A DNA stretch of 20,870 bases, taken from NCBI GenBank assembly GCA_049999725.1, contig JBNGIS010020144.1, positions 1 to 20,870 of the forward strand. Direction: 5' to 3'. This document shows positions 10,307 to 19,188 of the stretch, piece after piece. Under the pieces are notes generated by a model. The model was not told the DNA's origin. It ran no database searches and worked only from the letters and a program-made list of their open reading frames with translations. Source of the stretch: Haplomitrium mnioides (taxonomy: Eukaryota; Marchantiophyta; Haplomitriopsida; Calobryales). The translations under genes and the position numbers were made by a program. The stretch's first letter is position 1, and each line of letters starts with the position of its first letter.

Positions 10307-11021
10307 CTACTGAGTACTTACAACATCAACAGCAGTACCCGGAGGCTCAGGTATGTACCAACCCAACTGAATTTCCAGGGCCCTTTTAGCCCTTGCCAAC
10401 CGGGACTTTCTGTGCCCTCCCGTGTTTCTATGGAGAGTTCCTACCTTAACGGCTCTATCAATCACTGAATATGCTCGACCAATGAGTCCCTCTACTGGCA
10501 CCAATTCTTGTGGCGAAGAATCCTTCTTCTTTTTCAGAATATCCAAAGCCGCAAAAACCTGATGTAATCCAACGATCAGTACCACCAACAACATCCTCCC
10601 TTCCCTGCTGAATATGAAAAAGGCTTACAGAAGGCGAATGTCATACCTTCTTCATGGACGTTTTGATTTGCGTCTTCCTCGACTTGTTGTAAATCCTCCG
10701 TTCCTCAGCTTGGCGAGCTCTCTTCACTGCGGAATCAATTTTCTTTTTCGTTTTCGGTGCAGTTGAAGCTGCCCCTGCTCCTCTTCCTCTGGTGGCAGAT
10801 GGTGTGGGCAGGTGCTCCTTCACCCTTGGTGTCGTGATTCTGTCACGAGGTGAAAGAATCAGATCCGGCTTCGGAAACATAGGTGCTTTGCATTCCTTCT
10901 GCGGGGGATGTACACATACTATCGGCAACGTCTTCGGCAATCTGCGAGTTTGGCGCTTCTCCAATCCCACAAAATTGCTGAGCAGTGGAGCTAGCGAGAC
11001 AGACATGGTCGCCATAGCCAT
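10307..11021 (-). CDS. PRPS20: Plastid 30S ribosomal protein bS20c, nucleus-encoded, 2 exons
   Basis: The bacterial-type S20 protein binds 16S rRNA at the base of the small subunit; this version is made in the cytosol and imported into plastids. Exon 1 is 11021-10647 (donor AAG/GTATGA) and exon 2 is 10558-10307 (acceptor CATCAG/GTT), with an intron of 88 bp; the join is phase 0. The product is 208 residues. Residues 1 to about 90 are basic and rich in Ser, Thr, Pro and Ala with few acidic residues, fitting a transit peptide. The S20 domain starts at KKKIDSAVKRARQAEERR (92-109), continues with YNKSRKTQIKTSMKK (111-125), GLIGRAYSVIDRAVKVGTLH (149-168) and NTGGHRKSRLARAKRA (170-185), as expected for the three-helix family. 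The C-terminal GWYIPEPP tail is a plant-type extension. A GTAAGT at the C-terminal codons could be a donor for an alternative end. A Copia insertion begins 66 bp upstream of the start codon. Confidence 0.93.
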
Positions 11022-11087
11022 TCTCTTCCTTCATGTATTTCACAATATCCCTTCCGCCACTTTAATTGTACATTTTAAATTTATAAT

Positions 11088-11089
11088 TG

Positions 11090-11140
<51 letters not shown>

Positions 11141-11228
11141 CTATGTAAGTAGGTCATCTTTCAATCATTCTACTAATTTGGTCTCCATACTCATGTGTGC
11201 ATGTGTGTGCAGCGCTCATACGAAAACA
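11088..11228 (+). repeat. 5' LTR of the Copia element, 141 bp, with (TA)n expansion
   Basis: It begins TGTTATA, carries a TA run to about 11138, then CCCTATGTAAGTAGG and GTGCAGCGCTCATACG, and ends AAAACA at 11228. It is about 30 bp longer than the 3' LTR because of the TA expansion. Its start lies 66 bp from the S20 start codon, and the element is transcribed in the opposite direction from S20. Confidence 0.8.
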
Positions 11229-11610
11229 TGTTATCTGCACAACGGACTCTACAACAAACAACAAATTTTTTTTCCTCATGCGTTCAATTCGCACGAACAT
11301 TTGAGGAAGCTTTTTTTTACTCTTGCGTCAATCTATTCGCAACTTCCTTTATGCACTCACAGTTTTCTCTCTCCGCCGAATACTTTTTTCACTTCCTTGT
11401 TCTCACGATACTATTTTTCTTCTTACATCTATCTAACGAGCAATTTTTTGAGCATTTCCTTTTCCTCTTTCCTTCTAATTTTTCTTTTGCTTTTCATACC
11501 TCTCTCTCTTTACTTGAGATATCTTCGTACGACCTAAGGCGCACGTAACTCGGGACCCCAGCTCCTCGTTCCCCTTCGACGCCTCGCTCTCCTTCAACAG
11601 CCGCCGCAGC

Positions 11611-11691
11611 TCTTTGCTTGACGATTCTTTGCTCTCTGCTTGGTGATTCCTTGCTCTCTACTTGGCGACTCTTTGCTCTCTACTTGGCGAC
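11611..11691 (+). repeat. 22-bp minisatellite
   Basis: Three clear units (TCTTTGCTCTCTACTTGGCG-type) start at 11626, 11648 and 11670, preceded by a partial unit at 11611. It lies in the C/T-rich leader between the Copia 5' LTR and gag. Confidence 0.85.
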
Positions 11692-11833
11692 ATCGTTTCC
11701 TCCAGCAGCGTTGCGAGTTGATCTCTTCTTCTCTCGTTCGACGACCTTCTCAACACTCGGTTGCTCTCTAGCTCGCCCTCGAACACTCAGCGACAACAAC
11801 GCCTCTTCTCTTTTTGTTGACCTCAGCCCAACT

Positions 11834-12205
11834 CGCTCTAACGGTCACTAACTTTAGTAAACAACTAATAAAAAAATAGCAACAACTATATCTAGAAAGC
11901 CATTACTAACTTAGAGTATCAAAAAGAGAGTGCTATTATAGAGAAAGTGACACGTGGCAAGAACAGAGAAAGTCAACGAATTAAAGTGAGTGCTATTGAC
12001 ATGTGGCAAGAGGAGAGGAAGTCAACGAATTAAAGTGAAAGAAAGGGCATTTTAGAAGAAGATAAGGACACATGGCAAGTGAAAGATTAAAGCAAATAGA
12101 AGGTTCTAAGATAAGGACACATGGCAAAAGAAGAACTAAAGAGAAATGGAAGATTCTAAAGATAAGGACACGTGGCAGAAGGAGAATAAAAGTAAAAGGT
12201 GGTCC
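11834..12205 (+). repeat. Interspersed repeat copy A with five CACRTGGC-bearing units
   Basis: From CTCTAAC onward this block matches copy B at about 18372-18700, in the same order and orientation with small indels (CATTACTAACTTAGAG, GAGTGCTATTATAGAGA, AAAGTCAACGAATTAAAGTG and equivalents). Within it, GACACRTGGCA-type motifs start at 11949, 11998, 12067, 12116 and 12167, spaced about 49-69 bp. Two contain the perfect G-box/ABRE-like core CACGTGGC. Confidence 0.7.
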
Positions 12206-12304
12206 AATCCATGAGAGAGGAAAAAATGTGGTCCAATTAGAAAAGGATAGAAAAGGAACCAATGAGGTTTCGCCACCTATGTAGGCAAAGTGCTTTTCAC
12301 TTAG

Positions 12305-12313
12305 TATATAAAG
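12305..12313 (+). promoter_or_regulatory. Candidate TATA box downstream of G-box repeats
   Basis: TATATAAAG lies about 135 bp after the last CACGTGGC unit and precedes a purine-rich stretch (AAGAAGGGAGAGGG). The arrangement of repeated ACGT-core motifs, TATA box and start-site spacing resembles an LTR U3 promoter, possibly of a nested solo LTR. No transcript evidence is available. Confidence 0.35.
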
Positions 12314-13907
12314 AAGGGAGAGGGCCTTGTTAGGCATCTCTTACCTTGTGGGTTCTTGAAGTTCTTTATGCGCTACTCTTGTATGTGTTATGTTTGTGCT
12401 AATTTTTGGTGTGTAATGTATGTGTGTAGTGTTACACCGGTAGTACTTTGGTAACGCATGCAGCCAACTAACATTGTAGCATTCTTGCTTGCATTTGTCC
12501 CTCGCTTATGACAAACTGAAGTTATCCATCCTCCTCACTCTTCGATAGCAACACCTACCAGGTCGTATTTTCCTTTTTCCTGTTTCCATTTGCTACATTT
12601 CTACACTAACCTCTCATCTACTCACGAACTATCGTTCTATCTCTTCCTTTTCTGTTCGTGGTTCCTCGAGAGATTCTTGTTTTCTCCTTCTCTTTGCTAG
12701 GAACTATCCAGTATAGGCAATACGACTAGCGTGTACACTCGTTCTTCTTCGACACTATGGTACACAGATTTGTTCTCCTACCCATTTATTCGACTCTTTC
12801 CTCTTACCTTATTCATTCCTCTCTAACTTTGAAGGTTAAACACACGAGCTTACCACCTTCCCATTGTTCTTTCCTTTCCATTTTTGGTTTACCTTTTTTT
12901 TTCATGTTTGTGGTTCTATACTGTCACTTAGCGACAACCTACCTGTCCTTCACGACGGAAACACCATAGCATACCAAGAGGAGACAAGGCATCAAACTTC
13001 TAATACTACCTTGCCTCTATGTGTGACCTCGACATCAAACACCTACCTATTTTGTCTACTCTCAGTACATGAGTTTGACTCACATGTTCGTGCAACAACG
13101 AAGACTCCAAGGACTTCGACTCTTCTCCGAATAATGACAGAATCACATATACATTCGGCAAGAGAAACCTTCACACACGCTGCTACAAGTAGCTATCTTG
13201 ACATTCAATGGAAGGGCAACACTGCATCTTCTTACTTCAAGTTCTTTCACTTTATTTTCCAAAACTTTGAGGTTCAATTTCTTCAACCCACCTCTTGATT
13301 ATCTTTGATTGATTCCTTTCTTTTCTGAACGAATATATCCCTCACAAGGGACACACTCTTTGATTATGAAATATTTTTGACAAGAGACTACAGACGACTC
13401 ATACTAACCAAAAACATTGACCCTTGTCACTTCCATGAGCTAAACCCTCTATCTGGTCATATCTGCAACTTTTATTTCTTCCTTCTTCACAAAATCAGCA
13501 TTGTAGAGCGACACCACAACGATCGGGGACTAGGATCATACAAGGAAAGCTCTTGGAGTACACGATACAAGCATACTAGCATGAGTAGATACACATTTTT
13601 TCCAGGCAGTTTCTTCATCTATTAGCAACATCAATTCCTCATTCATTTTTCTTTTGGTAGTAGATACCGATTGACTCATATTCAGTCAATTCTTTCCTGT
13701 TTTTCATTTCAGTTTTTCATTTTTTCTGCTTAAAGCAAAAAGCATAAATAGGTAGATGGGTCCGTGATTGACCGAATTTCAGACCAATCACCAATCTATA
13801 CAAAGTATAGAATAATTGCTGCCCTGACACCGCAACTGCATTCGCCATACATTCTGGTTCCTCTTACTCGTTCACAAGCATTCTCAGTATAATAGAGCAC
13901 AAATTTG

Positions 13908-15005
13908 CAAATGGCATTTGTAGCATCTCTAAAATTCTAGGCACTGAGATTGGATGGCTCCAACTACTCATCATGGTCACTAGACGTCACAACATATATG
14001 ACATCCAAAGATATCCGTAAAATACTCAACACAGACGATGATATAAACCCCCGTGATGCAGTCAGAGCCCTCATCCTAATCCGACACCATCTAGTAGAAC
14101 CACTTAGACTCCAATACCTGAACTATAACAGTCCCCACCTACTATGGGCAGAACTGAAACTCAGATTTGACCACTTGACAAGTATGTCGCTCCCTGCAGC
14201 AAGACACGACTGGATTAAACTCCGTGTTCAGGACCATACGTCTATAGTCAATTACAATAGCAAATTATTCCGTATTGTCTTACAATTAGCAATCTATGGT
14301 CACCCCATGACCGACGAAGAACAAATAGAGAAAAACTTTATCGACTTTCCCTATGAGAAATCTCATTTTAGCATCACAATATCGCAATATGCGATTCACT
14401 TGATACTATGAACTCATAGCATACATGCTACTAGCTGAAAAACATCAACTCCTCCTTGTGGAAAATGCAAAGAAACGACCTCCAAAGTCTACTGCACCTC
14501 CACAGAACCCTGAATCATACTTTACAAGAACTAGACAATATCTCCGCTCCAGAAACAGAAGCTTCTCTAGAGGCCAAGGAAGGGGACACTCCAGATTTAC
14601 GGGAAGCACTACCCATCCTAACACTAGTCGACCTCCGACCCCTAACAACAAGGATCGACATATCAAACGTCGCATATCGACGACACCAGAACGTGCTCAA
14701 CAGTGCACATAGACCAACAAAGGAGGCAAACAATCCTATAGAGGCCAACAAAGTCAGTCTTATCCGCGCCAACCGCAGACAACTTGTAATTGTTGTGGCA
14801 CACGCGGCCACATCCAGCCTACTTGTAGAGTACCCATGCACCTAGCGCGACTATACCAACAGAGCATTAAACCTTACAATAATGAGATACATGACAACTT
14901 ATTAGAATTGACAGACATGGATGAATATCCATCATATGATCTACACCCTGAGAGTCACATGACTCATCCCTCTCTGTTAGAACCAAGACAAAAAAATCCG
15001 AGATA
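13908..15005 (+). pseudogene. Copia gag, interrupted
   Basis: The first ATG (13914) meets a stop before LDGSNYSSWSLDVTTYM (about 13942-13992), the usual Copia gag opening. The longest open stretch runs to 14411. It contains YNSPHLLWAEL and a helix-rich region ending EEQIEKNFIDFP. A frame change then leads to a basic low-complexity segment (SRNRSFSRGQGRGHSR) and a zinc knuckle CNCCGTRGHIQPTC (about 14785-14826), which fits CX2CX4HX4C exactly. An acidic tail resembling other Copia gag ends follows until about 15005. Stops and frameshifts make it non-functional. Confidence 0.8.
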
Positions 15006-15189
15006 ACTTGCATTGTAGATAAGAGATCTTTGTACACCATACTACAAGACTGAAAATACTTCTCATTGATTAAACCTTCTTCGAGGACTATTCTCATACT
15101 GGTCAAATATGGAATAGAACCCAGACCCCTATGGATGATCTATTCGTATTCTCTGTATCACAATCAATAGACAACGATACACATGACAC

Positions 15190-15662
15190 TTTATGTGTAC
15201 AAGAAGCACAATCAAGAACTGATTGGACCCAATGGGAGAAGGCCATAAATTTGGAACTTGACTCTCTCATATGACGACAAGTATTTGGATTTGTTATGCC
15301 AACACTTCCCAACATGCATTTGACAGATTACAGATTTATTTTTGTCCATAAACACAATGCAAAAGGTGTTATCACGCGATGCAAGGAAAGATTAGTGGCC
15401 AAATGATACACTCAAATTCTTGGACGTGATTATAACCTCATATACTCACATGTCATGGACACTATAACATGCATGTATATGATAACATTCACGATTCAAT
15501 GCCATCTCACTATGCACATCATGGACTTGTTATCACTATTCAATGCCATCTTACTATGCACATTATGGACGTCGTCACTGCCTTCTTATATGGCATTTTG
15601 GACACCCAAATTTTTATAAATACACCTCTCAAAACTCATATCAAGAATGGCATTTCATATTT
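15190..15662 (+). pseudogene. Copia reverse transcriptase, N-terminal part, broken
   Basis: In one frame with stops it reads SRTDWTQWEKAINLELDSL, then KGVITRCKERLVAK and GRDYNLIYSHVMDT, typical of the start of Copia RT. The frame shifts within a tandem duplication of 44 bp (copies beginning 15494 and 15538, ATTCAATGCCATCT). Translation resumes as MHIMDVVTAFLYGILDTQIF. Gag ends only about 200 bp upstream, so protease and integrase (normally about 2 kb) have been deleted. Confidence 0.8.
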
Positions 15663-15669
15663 AGGGGGA

Positions 15670-16250
15670 GAATAGCCAAAGTGCAAATGGACCTTTAGTC
15701 CTAAACGACCCAAAAACTGAGATTGGACCTTTTGTCTCTCATGGCCTAAACTCTAAGGTTAGACCTTTTGTCTCTCATAATATGCACTATAAAAATGAAC
15801 CTTTAGTCCATAGAGGCACAATGATTAAAAATGGACCTTCTATATATAAAGACCTCAATTTGGGAAAATGACCTTTTGTCCTCAATGGCCAACAAATAAA
15901 AGAACTTTTTGCCTATAAGAGGCTACTGCCAATCTAGAAAGGACATTTAGTCCTCATGTCGAAAGACAATGCCAAATGATGGAAAGCAAGTTGCACAATG
16001 CCATTAAAGCACCTTTAATCCAGCCAACAGATTCGTTGAGCACTCAACATTTCAAACGATCTTTAGTCCAGCCAGCAGATTTGTTGAGCAAGCAACATTT
16101 CAAAGGACCTTTAGTCCAGCCAGCAGACTCAATGAGCACGCAACATTTTAGAGGACCTTTAGTCCTACATATATACAAGCTGCATGAGCAACACAAGAGT
16201 GGACCTTTTGTCTCTCATCATCAAAGCATACCACATGAAAATGTGTAGTT
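15670..16250 (+). repeat. Tandem array of 36-bp then 48-bp hairpin-bearing units inside RT
   Basis: GGACCTTTAGTCC (arms GGAC/GTCC around a 5-base loop) and variants such as GGACCTTTTGTCTC recur at 15689, 15725, 15761, 15797 and 15833 with a 36-bp period. After irregular copies to about 15941, they recur at 16009, 16057, 16105, 16153 and 16201 with an exact 48-bp period. Periods are multiples of 12, so the plus-strand frame stays open through 15976-16248, giving repeated QPADSLSTQHFKGPLV-like units. It separates the two halves of the Copia RT. Confidence 0.85.
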
Positions 16251-16299
16251 GGCAAAGCATTCTATTAATGCATATGGATCACCAATCAATCAATCAAGA

Positions 16300-16872
16300 A
16301 CACAAATGGCAATTCAAATCCTGAGTTCAATATATAGACTCAAACATAGTGGAAGATATTGGTACTTGAGATTCAAATCAGAAATGATAGCACTGAATTT
16401 TACAAATGATGACATTGCTCCATGCCTGTTCATGAAACATCAAGGCTTTGAATACGTTGTAGTTGCACTTTATGTAGACGACATAAATATTTTTGGCACA
16501 AAAATTCTAGCAGCGAACATCATTGCCAAACTGAAAGATATATTTGAATTGCGAGACAGCGGAGAACCAGATTTTTGTCTTGGCATCCAATTTGAGCATC
16601 TGCTTGATGGGATTCTAATCCACCAGTCCACATATACGGCTAAGATCCTCAAACAATTCAATATGGATAATGGTCATCCAACGAGCACTCCCATGGAAAT
16701 GAGATCTTTAGACCCATCAAAAGACATGTTTGGAAAACAAAAGGAACATGAACAAACTCTGGGATCAGAAAAACCATACCTTTTGGCAATTGGAGCTCTC
16801 ATGTACCTTGCAAATCAGACTGGACTTGACATATCTTTTGCAGTGAACCTGCTCGCAAGGCACAGCTCCTAG
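16300..16872 (+). pseudogene. Copia reverse transcriptase, C-terminal part with YVDD
   Basis: This open stretch starts near SSIYRLKHSGRYWYLRF, matching the family's SLYGLKQSGRMW motif. It continues with the catalytic VALYVDDINIFGT (about 16465-16500), LGIQFEHLLDGILIHQSTY, and ends GALMYLANQTGLDISFAVN. The catalytic Asp pair is retained. A stop at about 16870 interrupts the read-through toward RNase H. Confidence 0.9.
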
Positions 16873-16884
16873 CCTACCATTTGT

Positions 16885-17473
16885 CACTGGAATGGACTTA
16901 AATGCATTTTCAGATACCTAAAAGATACAAAAGATATAGGACTCTTCTACCCTAGAAATGCAACGGTATTGTCGGTTATGCCAATGCTGGATATTTATCT
17001 GATTCTAATGATGCAAAGTCTCGAATAGGATATGTCCTCCTTAAAGAAAGCATGGCTATCTCATAGAAAAGCACAAAATAGATAGCTACAGCTACCTTGA
17101 CTAATCATGCAAAAATCATAGCACTCTATAAAGCTAGTAGGGAATGTATTTGGCTTCGACAACTCATTGATCATATCAACATCAATACTGGTCAACCTCT
17201 ACTTCAATCCTCTACAATAATATACGAGGACAATCGACCATGTGCCGACCAAATTGCTTAAGGCTTTATCAAGGGCGACAAAATTAAGCACATTGCTGTT
17301 AAATTATTTTACACCCATAAGCAACACAGTGATAAAATAAATGTCCAATGGATAGCAAACAAAGATAACAGAATAGATATCTTTACCAAACCCCTTCCAC
17401 CTGCTCTATACATAACACATACTCAAGAGCTTGGTTTAAGAAGACTATCTGAATTACACCAAAACAACAAATA
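16885..17473 (+). pseudogene. Copia connection and RNase H domain, broken
   Basis: After FRYLKDTKDIGLFYPRN the frame shifts to NAGYLSDSNDAKSRIGYVL (about 16980), then NHAKIIALYKASRECIWLRQ, IYEDNRPCADQI, KGDKIKHIAVKLFYTH and the terminal DIFTKPLPPALY...LGLRRL, ending at a TAA near 17471. This is the standard Copia RNase H order. In-frame stops near 17065, 17080 and 17260 show decay. The polypurine tract follows about 490 bp later. Confidence 0.85.
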
Positions 17474-17967
17474 ATGATTGCTTATACAATTTTTTTTCTT
17501 TGACCTTTAGTCATGAGGGCAAGCTTGCAAATTCAGTCATTTCTCTTTGAAAATATCTAATTTGTCTGAAATGCCATACAAGTAATGACAAGAGCATATT
17601 CTATCAGAAGCTGACATCACTTCTCAATTTTTGAGGTTGACATTATTTTCTAGACATATCTCTAGGATATAAGTACAAAAGATGTAGCGACGTAGCGATA
17701 CAACTACGAAGGACGCAACAACACCGCGCAACAATACCACATATTAGCTTTACTATCAAAGCAACATTTTGACATTTTGTTACTCACACACACTCCATAC
17801 TATATTATTATGCTTCTACCTATCAAATATATGGTGGCAATCTTTCCCTTGGAAGAAAGCAAGATGGTTTTAATTAACCTACACATAAATAAAATTTCAA
17901 ATATAACTTACATAGAATATAATCCTAGGATGGCTGATAATTAGAAGAAGAATCAGCCAAGGGGGAG

Positions 17968-18078
17968 TGTTATAAGGACATATATATACCCTATGTAAGT
18001 AGGTTATCTATGAATCATTCTACTTATTTCGTCTGAAGACTCATGTGTGTATGTGTATGCGGCGCTCATGCGATAACA
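17968..18078 (+). repeat. 3' LTR of the Copia element, 111 bp
   Basis: It starts TGTTATAAGG directly after the polypurine tract, has TATATATACCCTATGTAAG and GCGGCGCTCATGCG, and ends GATAACA before ATAAT. It aligns with the 5' LTR with about 13% mismatches and lacks the expanded TA run. Confidence 0.8.
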
Positions 18079-18083
18079 ATAAT

Positions 18084-18924
18084 AGTAATATACACAAAAT
18101 ATTCTTTTGAACTAGTAATTTCAATATGAAGACTCATCAAGGAGACCATGATTATGGTGCTTTTGTAGATCCTTCATTATGTGCTCATTAGACTTGTATT
18201 TTTGTATTTTTGTATTTTTTACATAGATTTTTGTATTTTTGAAAATCTGCTTAGATACTCATCGGGCAATTTAGGCCTAGGTTAGTGTGGAGTTAATTAG
18301 CTGCAATTGTTTTTGGTAAGTTAGATGTGAGAAGTTGATTTTGTTAAATCTCATAAAGGTTTGACTACTCTAACAATTGTTAACTTTAGTAAGCAACAAC
18401 TAAAAATGAAGTAAGATATAGTGAGAAATATATCCAGAAGGCTATTACTAAGCTAGAGAATAAAAAATAGTTGCTATTATAGAGAGAATGACATGTTAAA
18501 AAGAGAGAAAGTCAACAAACCAAAGTGAATGAGGAGGTCTAGATAGACTAATTCTAAAGAGTATATAGATATGTGGCAAGTGGAGTATTAAAGCAAACAT
18601 AAGGTTCTACGATAATAACATATGGGAAGGAGAACTAAAGAGATGGAAGTCTCTAACCATAATGACATGTGGTAGAAGTAGAATTAAAGAGAGATGGATA
18701 GGTGCGAGCGAAGTGTGAGTGTAGAAAGCTGAGTCATGCAACAAAGTGAAAGAAAGTGGTGGGGCGATGCCCATGAGTAAAGTGGATGCTCTCTCTAGTC
18801 TCTATACTCAGAATAAATTTGACGAACATGAATGGACAAAAATAAAACCTAAATCATAAATCCTGAATGAGGAGGTCCTGATGAGTATGTTAAGAGTTAT
18901 GAACGAGAACGTTTATCTAGCTGA
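18084..18924. repeat. AT-rich intergenic DNA containing interspersed repeat copy B
   Basis: About 18372-18700 is the diverged partner of the block at 11834-12205, in the same orientation, with the ACGT cores lost (ATATGTGGC, ACATATGGG and ACATGTGG instead of CACGTGGC). Before it, a TTTTGTATTTTTGTATTTTT low-complexity stretch lies at about 18200-18242. No gene is visible. Confidence 0.6.
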
Positions 18925-19188
18925 GAGAGAATAGAATAGAATAGAATAGAATTTGTTTAAAGTCCCAAGTCAGCCATAAGGCCATAGAGACTGAAGTACA
19001 ACCACGCACAGAGTGCGGAAAAGTGTAAAATCAAAAACTGAGGTTGTTCAACAAGTAGGGAAGTAAACAAGTGATCATCAAGGGCCAGGGACCGTAAGGG
19101 ACCCTAGTGAAACAAGAGTCTAGGCCGCGAGGTCATGCTATTTGGCGTAATCGTTCGGTACGATGTTCTGGATTTGTGGTTGTAGGGC

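Larger units (their letters stand above)
11229..13907 (+). other. Long non-coding leader between Copia 5' LTR and gag
   Basis: These 2.7 kb carry no recognisable coding domain. The plus strand is strongly pyrimidine-rich at 11.24-11.85 and 12.5-13.7 kb, which creates long but featureless open frames. It includes the 22-bp minisatellite and the G-box repeat block described separately. It is unusually long for a Copia leader, so a nested insertion is likely in part. Confidence 0.5.
11083..18083 (+). mobile_element. Ty1/Copia LTR retrotransposon, short LTRs, degenerate
   Basis: The element runs 11088-18078 and is flanked by ATAAT at 11083-11087 and 18079-18083, a 5-bp target-site duplication. 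Terminal repeats start TGTTATA and end AACA. A primer-binding-like site TGTTATCTGCAC directly follows the 5' LTR (8 of 12 matches to the tRNA-iMet-type TGGTATCAGAGC). A polypurine tract AAGGGGGAG (17959-17967) directly precedes the 3' LTR. Domains in order: gag (about 13908-15005), the N-terminal part of RT (about 15190-15660), a tandem array (15670-16250), the C-terminal part of RT with YVDD (16300-16870) and RNase H (about 16970-17473). Protease and integrase are missing. Many stops and frame changes make it non-autonomous. LTRs differ at roughly 13 of 97 alignable positions, so the insertion is old. Confidence 0.85.

Noticed and set aside
11178-11548. Overlapping plus-strand open frames rich in Phe, Ser and Leu
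   Set aside because: They arise from a pyrimidine-rich low-complexity stretch and have no domain features.
11088-12440. Long (about 1.3 kb) LTRs including repeat blocks A and B
   Set aside because: Blocks A and B follow the short LTRs in the same order, but the DNA between LTR and block does not align. TG...CA ends, ATAAT duplication, PBS-like site and PPT all fit the short 111-141 bp LTRs.
14445-14841. Minus-strand frames opposite Copia gag
   Set aside because: They are shadows of the gag/zinc-knuckle coding text on the plus strand.
15661-15675. TTAGGGGGAGAAT as a second polypurine tract marking a nested LTR element
   Set aside because: It resembles Copia tracts, but no TG-starting LTR or partner repeat follows; the tandem array starts instead.
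15670-16250. CRISPR-like array
   Set aside because: The whole 36- or 48-bp unit repeats with drift; there are no constant repeats with unrelated spacers, and the context is a plant Copia element.
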